DNA from: DATFQI01 sp963816955
GTDB lineage: Bacteria; Actinomycetota; Thermoleophilia; Solirubrobacterales; Solirubrobacteraceae
Assembly: GCA_963816955.1 (NCBI GenBank)
Contig: CAWFME010000003.1
Coordinates: 372,001-436,000, forward strand
Direction: 5' to 3'
DNA length: 64,000 nt
The position numbers and the translations under genes were made by a program. Positions 9,069 to 18,627 of this stretch are shown here, in pieces; positions within the stretch are counted from its first letter, which is position 1, and each line of letters begins with the position of its first letter. The notes beneath the pieces were generated by a model. The model was not told the origin of the DNA, ran no database searches, and saw only the letters and a list, made by a program, of their open reading frames with translations.

Positions 9069-10524
9069 TCACTCGTCCAGCCGCTGGCGACGCGCGGTCG
9101 CCGAGCCGCTGGCGGGGTCGATCGACACCAGATCGGCCGCCAGCGGCCGGAAGGACGGCGTCGACGTGTAGGCCAGGCGGGCGATCCCGACGTCGGTCGT
9201 CTCCTCCTCGGCGAGGTTGCCCGTGCCGCCGCCGCCGATCGAGCCGCCGTTGACGATCGTCACGCCGGGCTGGGTGTCGAGGGCGGCCCGGTGGGTGTGG
9301 CCGGTGACGAACAGCAGCGGGTGCGAGGGCGGGTCGTCGCGCAGCACGGCCAGCGCGGGCTCGATCAGCTTCGGCTCGTGGACCATGATCACGTCGACCT
9401 CGTTCTCGATCGAGCGCATCCAGCTCGTGAACGCGTCCTGCATCGCCGGGGTTGGGTTGGGCTGGAAGCGGTCGGCGTAGTCCTCCGAGCTGCGGCGCTC
9501 GAACGGGTCGGAGTAGCCCGCGATCCGCAGCCCGGCGACGGTCTGCACGAGGTCGCCGTGCGTGCCGTCGGGGTTCAGCCGCCCCTGCTCGGTGAGCACG
9601 ATCGCGCCCTCGCGGGCGATCTCGCGCTCGAGCGTGTCGGAGTCGTGGTTGCCCGAGACGAACACGAACGGCCGGCCCGTGCGCACGACCCGCCGCACCA
9701 CGCGGGTCTCGATCGGCGAGCCGCGGTCGGTCATGTCGCCCGGGAACAGAACGGGCCCGCCGGCGGCGGAGCGCTCCAGGATCGGGATCGTGAGCACGTT
9801 GTTGTGCAGGTCGGAGGCGACGGTCAGCCGGGGGGCGCCGCTCAGCGGCGTGCGGTTGGCCGGCTCCGTGACCAGCCGGGCGAGGCCGACGAGCTGCGCG
9901 TCGAGCTCCTCGTCGAGCACGCGGGTCGAGCGCTGGGCGGTGTCGATCGCCTCCAGCGCGCGCGGGATGTCGGCGCCGTGGGCGTAGTACTGCGGGTGGT
10001 CGATCTCCCCGCGCGGCGGCAGCAGCACGATCAGCGCGATCCCGATCGCGACCGCCGTGATCGTCGCGGCCGCGGCCGTCCAGCGCAGCCGCGGGCCGGT
10101 GCGCGAGCGGATCGCCAGCGCGACCAGCAGCCCGAAGGACAGCGGCGGCGAGCACGGCCAGGCCGATCAGCGCCTTCAGGTAGGAGGCGATCGCGTCGCG
10201 CGCCTCCGTGCGCACGTTCTGGATGTCGAGCGTGCCCGCCTGCGCGACGCGCGTCACCGTCTGGCGGTCGATCGTGCGCAGGTCCACGCGCAGGCGCGCG
10301 GGCAGGCGGATCGCCTCGAAGCGCGCGCCCCAGTCCACGAGCGGCACGTAGACGTCGAGCGCGCCCTTGTGGCCGGGCGAGACCGACAGCCGGATCTCGC
10401 CGACCGACAGCTCCTTGGTCTGCGCGAACGTGGCCAGCGCCCCGTACCCGCCCGCGAGCGTGGCGAGGAGGACGAGGAGCAGGCTGAGCGCGCGTCGCGC
10501 GTGGGTCAGCGGCGACGCTCCCAC
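9069..10524 (-). CDS. Membrane-anchored metallophosphoesterase (one frameshift)
   Basis: A calcineurin-like phosphoesterase domain faces away from an N-terminal membrane anchor. The metal motifs are present in order: SDLHNN, GDMTDRG, SGNHDS, MVHEP and TGHTH. The C-terminal 319 codons (9069-10028) are one frame. The N-terminal part (HARRALSLLLVLLATLAGG to LKALIGLAVLAAA) is in another frame. The two join if one base is changed near 10135-10150, giving a second hydrophobic stretch (LSFGLLVALAIRS, TITAVAIGIALIVLL) and about 484 residues. The GTG at 10524 overlaps the upstream GNAT stop. The break may be real or a sequencing error. The substrate is unknown. Confidence 0.7.
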
Positions 10525-11255
10525 AGCTGCATGTCGGCCACCTTGCGGTAGCCCAGCGCGACGTAGAGCTTCTCCCCGAGGCTCGTGGCCTGCAGGGTGG
10601 CCGAGGTGAGGCCGGCGTCGCGCGCGTCCTGCGCCACCCGCTGCATCACGTCGGAGGCCAGGCCCTGGCGGCGGGCGTGCGGGGCCGTGGCGACGAACGA
10701 GATCCCGCAGTCCTGCTCGTGGTGCAGCGCGAGCGCGACGGAGGCGGGCCGGCCCTGGGCTTGGGCCACGTAGGCGCGCAGCAGGCCGGGCGGGAGCGGG
10801 GTGAGCGTGCGCTCCAGCCGCGCGTCCGGGTTGCCGTAGGCGAGGTCGTTGACGTGGCCGACGGTGGCGAGGTCGGTCGGGCCGGCCGGCGCGCCGCCGT
10901 TGAGCGAGAGCTGGGCGAGCTCGGCCGCCATCCCGGGCGAGGCCGTCGTCACGCGCATGCGCGCGAGCCGCAGGGTGTCCGTGACGGGGTAAGAGCCCCC
11001 GTCCACCCAGACTCCCCAGCGGCGCACGCCGATCGCCTCCCAGCGCTCGCGCATCGCCTCGAGCAGGTCGAGCTGCAACTCGTGGCCGACCACGATCGCA
11101 GCGTTGAGCGTGGGGGAGTCGGGCGCGTTGGGGACGAAGCTGGCGACGATCCCCCGGCCCTCCGTGACGGTGCCGCCCGCGGCGTCGCCGCCCAGCAGCG
11201 TCTGCAGCCGCGCAAAGCCTTGCCACAGGCGCTCCCGCAGCGTGCCGTCGTCCAT
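10506..11255 (-). CDS. GNAT-family N-acetyltransferase with N-terminal extension
   Basis: A 249-residue protein. The N-terminal 110 residues (MDDGTLRERLWQGFARLQTL onwards) look like the extra domain seen in two-domain GNATs. The C-terminal half has the acetyl-CoA loop APHARRQGLASDVM and the late block LGEKLYVALGYRKVADMQLW. The substrate is unknown. The ATG at 11255 follows the SDR stop by about ten bases, and the downstream metallophosphoesterase start overlaps its end, so SDR, GNAT and phosphoesterase look like one transcript. Confidence 0.85.
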   Translation of the reverse strand: MDDGTLRERLWQGFARLQTLLGGDAAGGTVTEGRGIVASFVPNAPDSPTLNAAIVVGHELQLDLLEAMRERWEAIGVRRWGVWVDGGSYPVTDTLRLARMRVTTASPGMAAELAQLSLNGGAPAGPTDLATVGHVNDLAYGNPDARLERTLTPLPPGLLRAYVAQAQGRPASVALALHHEQDCGISFVATAPHARRQGLASDVMQRVAQDARDAGLTSATLQATSLGEKLYVALGYRKVADMQLWERRR

Positions 11256-11265
11256 GGCTCGGAGG

Positions 11266-12055
11266 CTACTGCGGAGGGCGCTCGAGCCCGCCGAGCTGCG
11301 CCTGCAGCTTGCGCATGCCCGCGAGCCAGCGATCGTGCGTCGGCGCCGCGGTTGGCCATGTACTTGGCGACCTCGGGGTGGGGGAGGATCAGGAAGCGCT
11401 CCTCGTTCATGGCCGCGACGACGTCGTCGGCCACCTGCTCGGGCTCGATGATCGTCGCGATCTGGCGCAGCTTGTCGACGTCGAGCCCCTCGGTGACCAT
11501 CGGGGTGTTGACGAACTGCGGGCACAGGCAGGAGACGCGGATGCCGCGGTCGCGGTAGGTGATGTCCAGCCACTCCGCGACCGCGACGGCGGCGTGCTTG
11601 GTGGTGGCGTAGCCGATCGCGCCGAGCTGGGAGAGGAGGCCGGCGGCACTGGCCGTGCTGATGAGGTATCCGTCGCCCCTTTCGAGCATGCGCGGTACGA
11701 GCGCGCGGGCCGCCCAGATGTGGCTCATCACGTTGACCCGCCACAGCAGGTCCCAGTCCTCGTCGAGCAGGTCGGGCGGGCCGCCGGGTGGGCCGGTGAT
11801 GCCGGCGTTGGAGAAGAACGCGTCGATCGGGGCGAGTTCTCCCGCTCGCGCGATCAGCTCCTGCAGCTGCTGCTCGCTCCCGACGTCCGTTCGCACGGCC
11901 AGGCCGCCGGTTCGGCTCGCCGTGTCCTCCGCGCCCTCCAGGTCCAGGTCGGCGACGGTGACGCGGGCGCCTTCCTCCGCGAAGCGCAGCGCGCAGGCGC
12001 TCCCGATCCCGCTCGCCCCGCCCGTGACGACGATGTGCCGGCCCGCCAGCTCCAT
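11266..12055 (-). CDS. Short-chain dehydrogenase/reductase (3' frameshift)
   Basis: A classical SDR using NAD(P)H. The cofactor loop is TGGASGIGSACA, the Asp-rich strand VTVADLDLEGAE suggests NAD(H) preference, the NAG motif is SNAGITG, and the catalytic Ser...YxxxK set is STASAAG plus YATTKHA. The main frame runs on past its natural end. A one-base shift near 11341 restores the expected tail DRWLAGMRKLQAQLGGLERP followed by a stop at 11266. With the shift the length is about 263 residues, normal for the family. The substrate is unknown. Confidence 0.8.
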
Positions 12056-12080
12056 GGCGCGGGACCCTACAGTGGCTGGG

Positions 12081-13043
12081 ATGCAGACCCGCGAGATCCG
12101 GCTGGCCCGCAGACCGCACGGCGAGCCCGTCGACGAGGACTTCGAGCTGGCCGTCCGCGAGCTCTCGCCCGGCGAGGGCCAGGTGCTCGTGCGCAACCGC
12201 TTCATGAGCGTCGACCCGTACATGCGCGGGCGGATGAACGATCGCAAGTCGTACGTGCCGCCGTTCGAGCTCGGGAAGGCGTTGCAGGGCGGGGCGGTGG
12301 GGGAGCTCGAGGACGGGTCGCTCGTGTTGCACGGGCGCGGCTGGCGCGAGCATGCAGTGCTGCGCGAGGACGAGGTTCGCCCGATCGACGTGCCGAGCGG
12401 CACCTCGCCGAGCGCGTTCCTCGGCGCGCTCGGGATGCCCGGCATGACCGCGTGGGTGGGGCTCACCGAGATCGCGCCGGTGCGCTCGGGCGAGACCGTG
12501 TTCATCTCGGCCGCCGCGGGCGCCGTGGGCAGCGTCGCGGGGCAGCTCGCCAAGGCGCGCGGCTGCCGCGTGATCGGCAGCGCCGGCGGCCCGGAGAAGG
12601 TGAAGTTCGCACGCGAGGAGCTCGGCTACGACGTCGTGTTCGACTACCGCGAAGACGACCCGCGCGAGGCGCTGGCCGAGGGCATCGACGTCTACTTCGA
12701 CAACGTCGGCGGCCCGCAGCTCGAGGCGGCGATCGGCGCGCTGCGCCGGGGCGGCCGGATCGCCGTCTGCGGCGCGGTCTCGACGTACAACGCCGTCGAG
12801 CTGCCGCCCGGGCCGCGGAACCTGTTCCTGCTCGTCGGCAAGCGCATCAACATGCGCGGCTTCATCGTCGGCGACCACGCGGCGCGCGAGGGCGAGTTCC
12901 GCGACGAGGTCGGCGGCCTGATCGCTTCCGGCCGGTTGAGGCTCGCGGAAACGGTGGTCGACGGAGGCCTCGAGGCCGCGCCGCGCGCGTTCATCGACAT
13001 GCTGCGCGGGCGCTACCTCGGCAAGGTGGTCGTCGCGCTGTGA
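12081..13043 (+). CDS. NADP-dependent MDR oxidoreductase (LTB4-dehydrogenase-like)
   Basis: A zinc-free medium-chain reductase of the leukotriene-B4 12-hydroxydehydrogenase / 2-alkenal reductase group, which reduces the double bond of enones with NADPH. The 320-residue protein shows MSVDPYMRGRMND, the cofactor loop SAAAGAVGSVAGQLAKARG, DYREDDPREAL and YFDNVGGPQLEAAI, and the zinc-binding Cys cluster of true alcohol dehydrogenases is absent. The start ATG lies 25 bases from the divergent SDR start. It overlaps the downstream Nudix gene (GTG/TGA). Confidence 0.9.
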   Translation: MQTREIRLARRPHGEPVDEDFELAVRELSPGEGQVLVRNRFMSVDPYMRGRMNDRKSYVPPFELGKALQGGAVGELEDGSLVLHGRGWREHAVLREDEVRPIDVPSGTSPSAFLGALGMPGMTAWVGLTEIAPVRSGETVFISAAAGAVGSVAGQLAKARGCRVIGSAGGPEKVKFAREELGYDVVFDYREDDPREALAEGIDVYFDNVGGPQLEAAIGALRRGGRIAVCGAVSTYNAVELPPGPRNLFLLVGKRINMRGFIVGDHAAREGEFRDEVGGLIASGRLRLAETVVDGGLEAAPRAFIDMLRGRYLGKVVVAL

Positions 13044-13474
13044 AGCGCAGCGCCGGCGTGCTGCTGCGGCGGGACGACGGCCGCGTGCTGCTCGTGCACC
13101 CCGGCGGGCCGTTCTGGGCTCGGCGCGATGCGGGAGCCTGGTCGATCCCCAAGGGCGAGCACGACGACGGCGAGGACCCCGAGGCCTGCGCCCGGCGCGA
13201 GTTCCTCGAGGAGCTCGGCGCTTCGGCCCCCGATGATCTGGTCGACCTCGGCACCGTCCGCCAGAAGAACCGCAAGGAGGTCCGGGCCTTCTATGGCGAG
13301 GGCGATCTCGACGCGGCCGGGGTCGTCTCCAACACCTTCGAGATGGAGTGGCCGCCGCGCTCGGGCCGCACGCAGTCCTTCCCCGAGATCGACCGAGCCG
13401 AGTGGTTCACGCTCGACGAGGCACGCGAGAAGCTCAACCCCGCCCAGGCCGAGTTCCTGGACCGCCTGCCCTAG
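13040..13474 (+). CDS. Nudix hydrolase
   Basis: Hydrolyses a nucleoside diphosphate linked to another group; subgroup resembles the bis(5'-nucleosyl)-tetraphosphatase-like NUDIX proteins often annotated in actinobacteria (inference). The Nudix box is complete, starting GEHDDGEDPEACARREFLEE and ending LG. The 144-residue size is standard. GTG at 13040 overlaps the oxidoreductase stop, implying coupling. Its stop overlaps the convergent NlpC/P60 stop by three bases. Confidence 0.92.
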   Translation: MKRSAGVLLRRDDGRVLLVHPGGPFWARRDAGAWSIPKGEHDDGEDPEACARREFLEELGASAPDDLVDLGTVRQKNRKEVRAFYGEGDLDAAGVVSNTFEMEWPPRSGRTQSFPEIDRAEWFTLDEAREKLNPAQAEFLDRLP

Positions 13475-14524
13475 ACGCGCCGCGCGCCCACGTAGTGCGA
13501 GCCCCAGTAGGAGTCGCCGATCGCGTGCTCCCGGACCCCGCGCGTGGTGGCCGAGATGACGGTCGAGTTCGAGGTCGCGATGCCCACGTGGGACGCGCCG
13601 GGACCGTTGGCGTTGAAGAAGACGAGGTCGCCGGCCTGGACGTTCGCCCGGCTGACCGCGGCACCCGCCCCGAACTGGGCGAAGCTCGTGCGCGGCAGCG
13701 CCACGCCCGCCTGCTTGAACGCGTGGACGACGAGGCCCGAGCAGTCGAAGCCCGCGCGCGTGGTGCCGCCGTACGCGTACGGGGTGCCGATCGCGGCGCG
13801 CGCCGCGGAAACCGCCGACCCGCCGCCACCGCTTGTCGGCGTTGGCGCCGTCGAGCCGGAGATCCCCATCGCCGCCATCGTCGCCGGCCCGACCACGCCG
13901 TCGACCTCGAGCCCGTTACGCGCCTGGAACGCCTTCACCGCGGCGCGGGTCTGCGGGCCGTACGCGCCGTCGGCTGACAGCCCGAGCTTCTGCTGGACGG
14001 CGATCGTGACGCTCCGGCTCGGCTTCGGGCCGGAGTTGTTGCCTGAGCTCGTGTTCGAGCTCGCCGCCGCCGAGCGCGCCACGGGTCTGCGGCCCGACGA
14101 TCCCGTCGACCATCAGGCCGTTGCGCTGCTGGAAGGAGATGACCGCGGCCCTCGTAGCGGGGCCGAACACCCCGTCGGCGGTGATCCCGAGCTGGCGCTG
14201 CAGCGCCGCGACGGCCGGGCCGCGCGAGCCCTTCTTCAAGAGCCCGGACTGAGCAGCGGTGGCCGTCGTCGATGCGGTCGTCGCCGTCTCCTGCGCCGCC
14301 GCAGTCTGCTGGAGGAGCGGCGCGACCAGCGCCGTCGCCGCGATCGCGAAGCCCACCTTCCGCGAGGCCGGCAGGTTCGCCCGCTGCCTCGCCGCACGCT
14401 CGCGGCGGCTCTGCGAGCGCCGCAGCGACCGCTCCCACGTCTCCTCGCAAGCCAGGTCGCGCCGCCCGTTCACGGGCAGAGCGAGAATCGCCCATCCATC
14501 ATCGGTCAACGCGTGCGTAGGCAT
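13471..14524 (-). CDS. NlpC/P60 peptidoglycan endopeptidase with two PG-binding domains (one frameshift)
   Basis: A cell-wall hydrolase that cuts peptide stems. Order: a long basic N-terminus with a hydrophobic export segment (KVGFAIAATALVAPLLQQTA), a first PG_binding_1 repeat (LQRQLGITADGVFGPATRAA), a second repeat (VQQKLGLSADGAYGPQTRAA), a Gly-rich linker, and a C-terminal NlpC/P60 domain with the catalytic Cys in GFDCSGLVVHAF and His in ASHVGIA. The first repeat and the remainder lie in different frames. One extra G in the GCGGCGGC run near 14070-14080 explains the break, giving about 350 residues. I suspect a sequence error, since both halves are otherwise well preserved. Confidence 0.82.
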
Positions 14525-14798
14525 CTCGAATCCGAGCTCCTGTTCCTCCTCATCGCGGCCTACGAGGTGAGCTGACGGGCTCGCGCTGGCGCGCTACGCC
14601 GCTTTGCAACGGCGATTCGCCCCGAGGAAAGCGGTGCCCCCGGCACCACGATCCCAATGGGTCCCCCGCTCCCGCCTCCGCGGAGGAGGCGAGACTCGGC
14701 CTATGTCCAGGTCGCCATAACACCAGACCGTCCCGATGGATGCGGTACGACCCCGGCGCCAGGCCTCCTGCCTGCGGCCGGCACGCTACAACCCGCAC

Positions 14799-14954
14799 AT
14801 GAGCTCCAGCCCACCCCTCTGCCCGACCTGCGGCCAGCCCGCCAGCGAAGCCCTCGGAGGCCCCGAACACGAGTGGGAATGCCGAAACGAGGCCTGCTCC
14901 GAGTTCGGCCAACCCGTCCGAGCCGACGAGCCCGAACCCGCCGACGAGCCCTGA
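14799..14954 (+). CDS. Small zinc-ribbon protein
   Basis: A 51-residue protein with CPTCGQP and CRNEACSEFG (CxxC...CxxxxC spacing) that would bind one zinc, followed by an acidic tail ADEPEPADEP. The function is unknown. The 274 bases before it (14525-14798) hold no other gene I can support. Confidence 0.5.
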   Translation: MSSSPPLCPTCGQPASEALGGPEHEWECRNEACSEFGQPVRADEPEPADEP

Positions 14955-15037
14955 TGCCCGATCGGGCAGACCCGCGTTAATGGGGTGAGAACCCGGGGTT
15001 GCGCGCGGCCTGATGTGGCGTAGCGTCTCCCGGGTCG

Positions 15038-15220
15038 ATGCCCGCCGTCCGAGAACGCCCGCCTTCCGACCCGAGCCCGCCGCGCCGGCCGATCCGCCCG
15101 GCCCAGCCCACCTCCACGGCAGGCCTACGACCCAGCCAGCGCCGAGCAGCCGAGCACAGAGCCTCCTTCGAGCGAGCCCGAGCCGCCGAATCCTGGCTCC
15201 GCCGCCTCGCCCGGCTCTAG
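15038..15220 (+). CDS. Hypothetical small basic protein
   Basis: A 60-residue reading frame beginning MPAVRERPPSDPSPPRR and ending in a probable basic helix (RASFERARAAESWLRRLARL). No family is recognised. It could be a chance frame in high-GC DNA; the only support is the helical C-terminus and the lack of a better candidate between 14955 and 15293. Confidence 0.25.
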   Translation: MPAVRERPPSDPSPPRRPIRPAQPTSTAGLRPSQRRAAEHRASFERARAAESWLRRLARL

Positions 15221-15293
15221 CCGGGCACGGGCCCGCGCGCCCACACGCGAGGTCGCAACAGCCGCGATCCGCCGCTACCCTGCGTCCTCGCAA

Positions 15294-15366
<73 letters not shown>

Positions 15367-15372
15367 CTCGAG

Positions 15373-15397
15373 AAGCCGCTGGAAACAGCGGCTTTTC
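15373..15397 (+). terminator. Rho-independent terminator after tRNA-Thr
   Basis: A 9-bp stem AAGCCGCTG / CAGCGGCTT with a GAAA loop, then TTC. The same hairpin follows the third tRNA copy near 61616-61640, but not the second copy at 44927. Confidence 0.85.
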
Positions 15398-15438
15398 TTG
15401 TGCCCGAGAGTGCTGACGCGGCGTCGGCAAGGGCTCGT

Positions 15439-15458
15439 GGGCCGCTTTTGGGCCGCAT
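15439..15458 (+). repeat. GGGCCGC tandem repeat near left island end
   Basis: GGGCCGCTTTTGGGCCGCAT, two direct GGGCCGC units separated by TTTT, 73 bases inside the tRNA-Thr 3' end. The same 20 bases occur at 44772-44791, 95 bases before the second tRNA copy. Possible integrase arm-binding site (inference). Confidence 0.5.
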
Positions 15459-15507
15459 ACTTTTCGTAAGCGAGCGCCCACGGGTCACGCACGAAAGGGG
15501 TCGTCGT

Positions 15508-16755
15508 CTACGCCCACAGGCCGCTGTAGGGAACGGCCCAGAGCTTCCGGCCAAGCGGAATCGTCTGCTCGCCGGCGTACACGACGATCCCGACGCTGAA
15601 CGCGTCGCCGCGAGCTTCGGCAAGCTTCGCGAGCCATTTCCAGTCGTTGGCGCGAAGCGTCGCGGAGGCTTTGACCTCGACGCCGACGATCTGTCCGCGG
15701 TTGTTCTCGAGCACGAGGTCGACGTCCTCGCGATCGCGCTGGTAGTGATAGAGGCGCGGCTGCTGGTCGGACCACGAAGCGTGCCTCAGCAGCTCGCCGG
15801 CCACGAAGGTCTCGCAGAGCTTGCCGGTGACCTGGTCGTCGTCCTCGATCCGTTCGATGCCGGCGCCCAGCAGGTGGGCGAGCAGACCGCTGTCACACAC
15901 GTAGAGCTTGGGCGTCGTCGCCTCCCGGGAGCCCAGCCCGGGACGCCACGCCGGCAGTCGCTTGACGAGGAACATCTGCTCGAGAAGCACGACGTACGCC
16001 CGTACGGTCGCGTGGTGCATGTCGAGGCGCGCACCGACCTTGCGGTAGTTCAGGAGGTTCGCCGACTGCGTGGCGAGGAGTCGCAGGAGACGCTCGACGT
16101 CATCGAGCCGCCGGACGTCGGCCAGCTCGAGCAGATCACGCGCGAGCGTCGACGAGACGTAGTTCGCGAACCAGCGCTCCCGGCGCCGGCCGGGCGGCCG
16201 TACTCGCGCTTGTGGGTAGCCACCCTCGCTGACGACCTCCGAGAACGCTGCGCGACCGACCGGCGCGCCGGTCACCTGGGGCGCGCGCCCGGCGAAGAGC
16301 TCGTCGACGACGTTGACCTGCCCACCGCGGATCTCGCTCTGGGCGAGCGGCCACATGTCGATGCGATCGATGCGGCCAGGGAGCGCGTCTTGGATCCGCT
16401 TCGACTCCAGCACGTTGGCCGAGCCGGTGATCACGAAACGTCCCGGTGCCGTGTCCTCGTCGACGGCCTTCTTCAGCGCCAGCAAGAGGTCGGGCACCCG
16501 ATGGATCTCGTCGATGAACGCAGGGCGGGGAAGGTCGGCCACGAATCCGACCGGGTCGCCCGCGGCTGCATCGCGGGTCGCCTGGTCATCCAGCGTGAAG
16601 GCGGGCATCGGATGCTCGTGTGCCGCAATGTCGTTGACGAGCGTGGTCTTGCCGACCTGCCGTGCTCCACCGACGAAGACGATCCGGGAGTCCTCGAACC
16701 CTTCGACGATGAGCGGACGGACGCTACGGGGGATCAGGCGGGATTCGCTCGGCAC
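15508..16755 (-). CDS. AAA_14/DUF4143 ATP-binding protein
   Basis: A 415-residue AAA-type ATPase with a C-terminal DUF4143 domain, a family common next to mobile elements with no agreed function. Visible: Walker A GGARQVGKTTL, Walker B-like RPAFIDEIHRV, sensor FVITGSAN, and in the C-terminal part the restriction-nuclease-like stretch DREDVDLVLEN...IVGVEVKAS, a PD-(D/E)XK-type D...ExK pattern. Full length and intact. It is the first gene inside the tRNA-Thr junction. The gap 16756-16953 holds no gene I can identify. Confidence 0.88.
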   Translation of the reverse strand: MPSESRLIPRSVRPLIVEGFEDSRIVFVGGARQVGKTTLVNDIAAHEHPMPAFTLDDQATRDAAAGDPVGFVADLPRPAFIDEIHRVPDLLLALKKAVDEDTAPGRFVITGSANVLESKRIQDALPGRIDRIDMWPLAQSEIRGGQVNVVDELFAGRAPQVTGAPVGRAAFSEVVSEGGYPQARVRPPGRRRERWFANYVSSTLARDLLELADVRRLDDVERLLRLLATQSANLLNYRKVGARLDMHHATVRAYVVLLEQMFLVKRLPAWRPGLGSREATTPKLYVCDSGLLAHLLGAGIERIEDDDQVTGKLCETFVAGELLRHASWSDQQPRLYHYQRDREDVDLVLENNRGQIVGVEVKASATLRANDWKWLAKLAEARGDAFSVGIVVYAGEQTIPLGRKLWAVPYSGLWA

Positions 16756-16953
16756 GGGCTTGGATGGCGAGGGCGCAATCGGCTGATCGGCCTTGCGTCA
16801 ATGGATACTACAGCATGCGTAACTGGATAGTACGGAGTGCGTCAGTGGACATGCTTCGTCTCCTTTGCACATGCAAGGCCTACTTTGCACAGCGCAGACC
16901 GTCGCCGATCACGCTGCGGCGCGTGCAACGGCAATGCGACGCCCCGAATAAGC

Positions 16954-17292
16954 TCAGCCCCAGAAGATGCCGGTGTGATCGCGCTCGATCGCGTCGAGCA
17001 GTGGCGCAACGCCCGCTGCCGGGGCGGCGAGCTCGTACGGATGCCAGCGATCGTTGCTGTCGTGTGAGTACAGCCGCCACCGACGGGCGCGGTCGTCGTA
17101 GCGCAGCTGGGCGACCTTCAAGCTCGACCACTCCGAGCCGTAAGCGGGGTTCCAGGGCGGCCGCCGCTCGAGGAGCGTGATGCTCGAGCCGCGCACGGCA
17201 TGCTCGATGCGGTAGTCGTCCGTCGAGCGCTGCTCGCAGTAGGCGGCGACTTCCGCGACCGCGGCCTCGATCGTCTGGCGCGGAGCGGCCAT
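16954..17292 (-). CDS. DUF3024 family protein
   Basis: A 112-residue protein of unknown function with the family signatures LLERRPPWNPAYGSEW, LRYDDRARRWRLYSHDSNDR and the terminal DAIERDHTGIFWG. Two decayed copies of the same ending lie at 18628 and 28185, each next to toxin-antitoxin material, so it seems to travel with TA cassettes. Confidence 0.85.
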   Translation of the reverse strand: MAAPRQTIEAAVAEVAAYCEQRSTDDYRIEHAVRGSSITLLERRPPWNPAYGSEWSSLKVAQLRYDDRARRWRLYSHDSNDRWHPYELAAPAAGVAPLLDAIERDHTGIFWG

Positions 17293-17325
17293 CTCAGGCG
17301 GATGCTCGCACGAAGCGCTCGGAGG

Positions 17326-17736
17326 TCAGGCCGCGAGCAGGACCGGCACGTCGGTGTGGTCGTCGATCGCCCGCGCCAGCCTCCCATCCGAGGTGAGGAG
17401 CGGCACCGGTTCGTCGGCCACACCCTCCGCCAGGGCGACGTAGCTCGCGTCGTAGGCCGAGAAGTTCTCGCGCAGCTGCCAGATCCGCGTCACGAGGATG
17501 TCGTGCGGGTAACGCTCGATCGGCAGGTCCTGCAGATCGGCGATCGCCTCACCGGCGCGCTCGACGTTCGTCTCGCCGGAGGCGACGAGCCGTCGCAGCG
17601 CGCTCAGGACCTCGACATCGACGAGGTGCGGCGCGTGCACCGCGAACCGGTGGTGGACGAGATGCTCGCCGACGCTCGTGCCCGCGGGCCGGCCGAGGAT
17701 CAGCTCGGTCAGCGCGCTCGCGTCGACGACGAGCAT
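17326..17736 (-). CDS. vapC: PIN-domain ribonuclease toxin (VapC)
   Basis: A 136-residue type II toxin expected to cut RNA with a cluster of acidic residues around Mg2+. The acidic positions are visible: VVDASALTE at the start, HLVDVEVLSALR, SAYDASYVALAE, and LTSDGRLARA near the end. ATG overlaps the antitoxin stop by one base (ATGA), the standard coupled VapBC layout. A relic of a close paralog is at 62631-62872. Confidence 0.92.
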   Translation of the reverse strand: MLVVDASALTELILGRPAGTSVGEHLVHHRFAVHAPHLVDVEVLSALRRLVASGETNVERAGEAIADLQDLPIERYPHDILVTRIWQLRENFSAYDASYVALAEGVADEPVPLLTSDGRLARAIDDHTDVPVLLAA

Positions 17737-17960
17737 CAGCGGCGATCGCGCTCGGTGGAGATGAGATCAGAGGCGGGCGGCCCGCCGACGGGCGTGCGAC
17801 TCCTGATCCGCACCATCACCTCTTCCGGCGAGGGCTTGTCGGCCAGGCGCGGCAGATCGCTGAGGATCAGGTCAGACAGCGTGCGACCCTCGCGCGCCGC
17901 ACGGGCCTTCAGCGACCGGTGGAGCTCGTCTGGGACATTCCGGATCTGGATCATCTTCAT
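17736..17960 (-). CDS. vapB: FitA-like ribbon-helix-helix antitoxin (VapB)
   Basis: A 74-residue antitoxin: a ribbon-helix-helix DNA-binding N-terminus (IQIRNVPDELHRSLKARAA), then a flexible tail (TPVGGPPASDLISTERDRR) that should wrap the toxin. It likely represses its own promoter. The reading frame is open upstream without a stop into the gene at 18017-18560, so the start is chosen by homology at MKMIQIR (17960). Confidence 0.85.
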   Translation of the reverse strand: MKMIQIRNVPDELHRSLKARAAREGRTLSDLILSDLPRLADKPSPEEVMVRIRSRTPVGGPPASDLISTERDRR

Positions 17961-18016
17961 GTGCAGAGCATGGTTGCATGTGATGCACATGCACTCAAGC
18001 GAGACCGGAGCCGATC

Positions 18017-18560
18017 TCAGTCGCAGAACTCGGCGATCACCTCGTCGAGCATCTTCAATGAAGGCCGCCACTCCACCCGCGCTCGCGGCGGCACGAAGCG
18101 CGTCCGGGTCGAGCAGTCCGATCTTGCGCGCGCGGGCGAAGCACGCTCGCAGCTCGTCGGCGTCCATGACCTCGGCCAGGTCGATCAGGGTGCGAGACGG
18201 CGTGGTGACCGGGATGCCGTCGACCGTGGTGACGTCATCGGGATGCAGCGGCGGCCCACGGTGGATCTCGACGCCCGGGATCGCCGTGTCGTCGCGGGGA
18301 TCGTCCGCGCTGCCGGGGACGTAGACGTCGATCTTCGCGCACTCCTCGCAGCACGGCTCGCCGAGGATCGTTGCGCGCAGGTGCTCGTCGATCGGCTCCG
18401 CGGTGACGTCGATGAGGAGATCCAGGTAGAGCGTGACCCCGTGGGCCCAGCTGACTTCGAGCATGTCGAGCTCGGCGACGTGCGCCGTCGATGCGACCGG
18501 CGGGAGGCCGGCCTCCTCGAGCCGGGCGGCGAAGCGGCGCGCAACGACGACGGGGTCCAT
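18017..18560 (-). pseudogene. CCEEC-motif protein joined to an AbiEi-like C-terminal segment
   Basis: The first 105 residues belong to an unrecognised family that has a second copy at 24184-24534 (FAARLEEAGLPP, SWAHGVTLYLDL, GEPCCEECAKIDVYVPGSAD). This continues without a break into EIHRGPPLHPDDVTTVDGIP and VTTPSRTLIDLAEV, the C-terminal signature of AbiEi-type antitoxin/transcriptional regulators. Near 18085 the frame slips: the natural-looking tail (ARVEWRPSLKMLDEVIAEFC, stop at 18017) is one frame over, while the original frame runs on into vapB. Start ATG 18560 or 18581. Probably a recombinant, decayed gene. Confidence 0.5.
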
Positions 18561-18627
18561 CGGTGCTGGTCCGGAGTCCATGCGCCTCGTAGGCGGACGC
18601 GCGGAGATCTCGCCCCCGAGGCGTGGC

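Noticed and set aside
8464..11226. A 920-codon minus-strand frame
   Set aside because: It strings together the end of bioY with shadow frames of the phosphoesterase and GNAT genes; only its last 197 codons and a middle part of the phosphoesterase are real.
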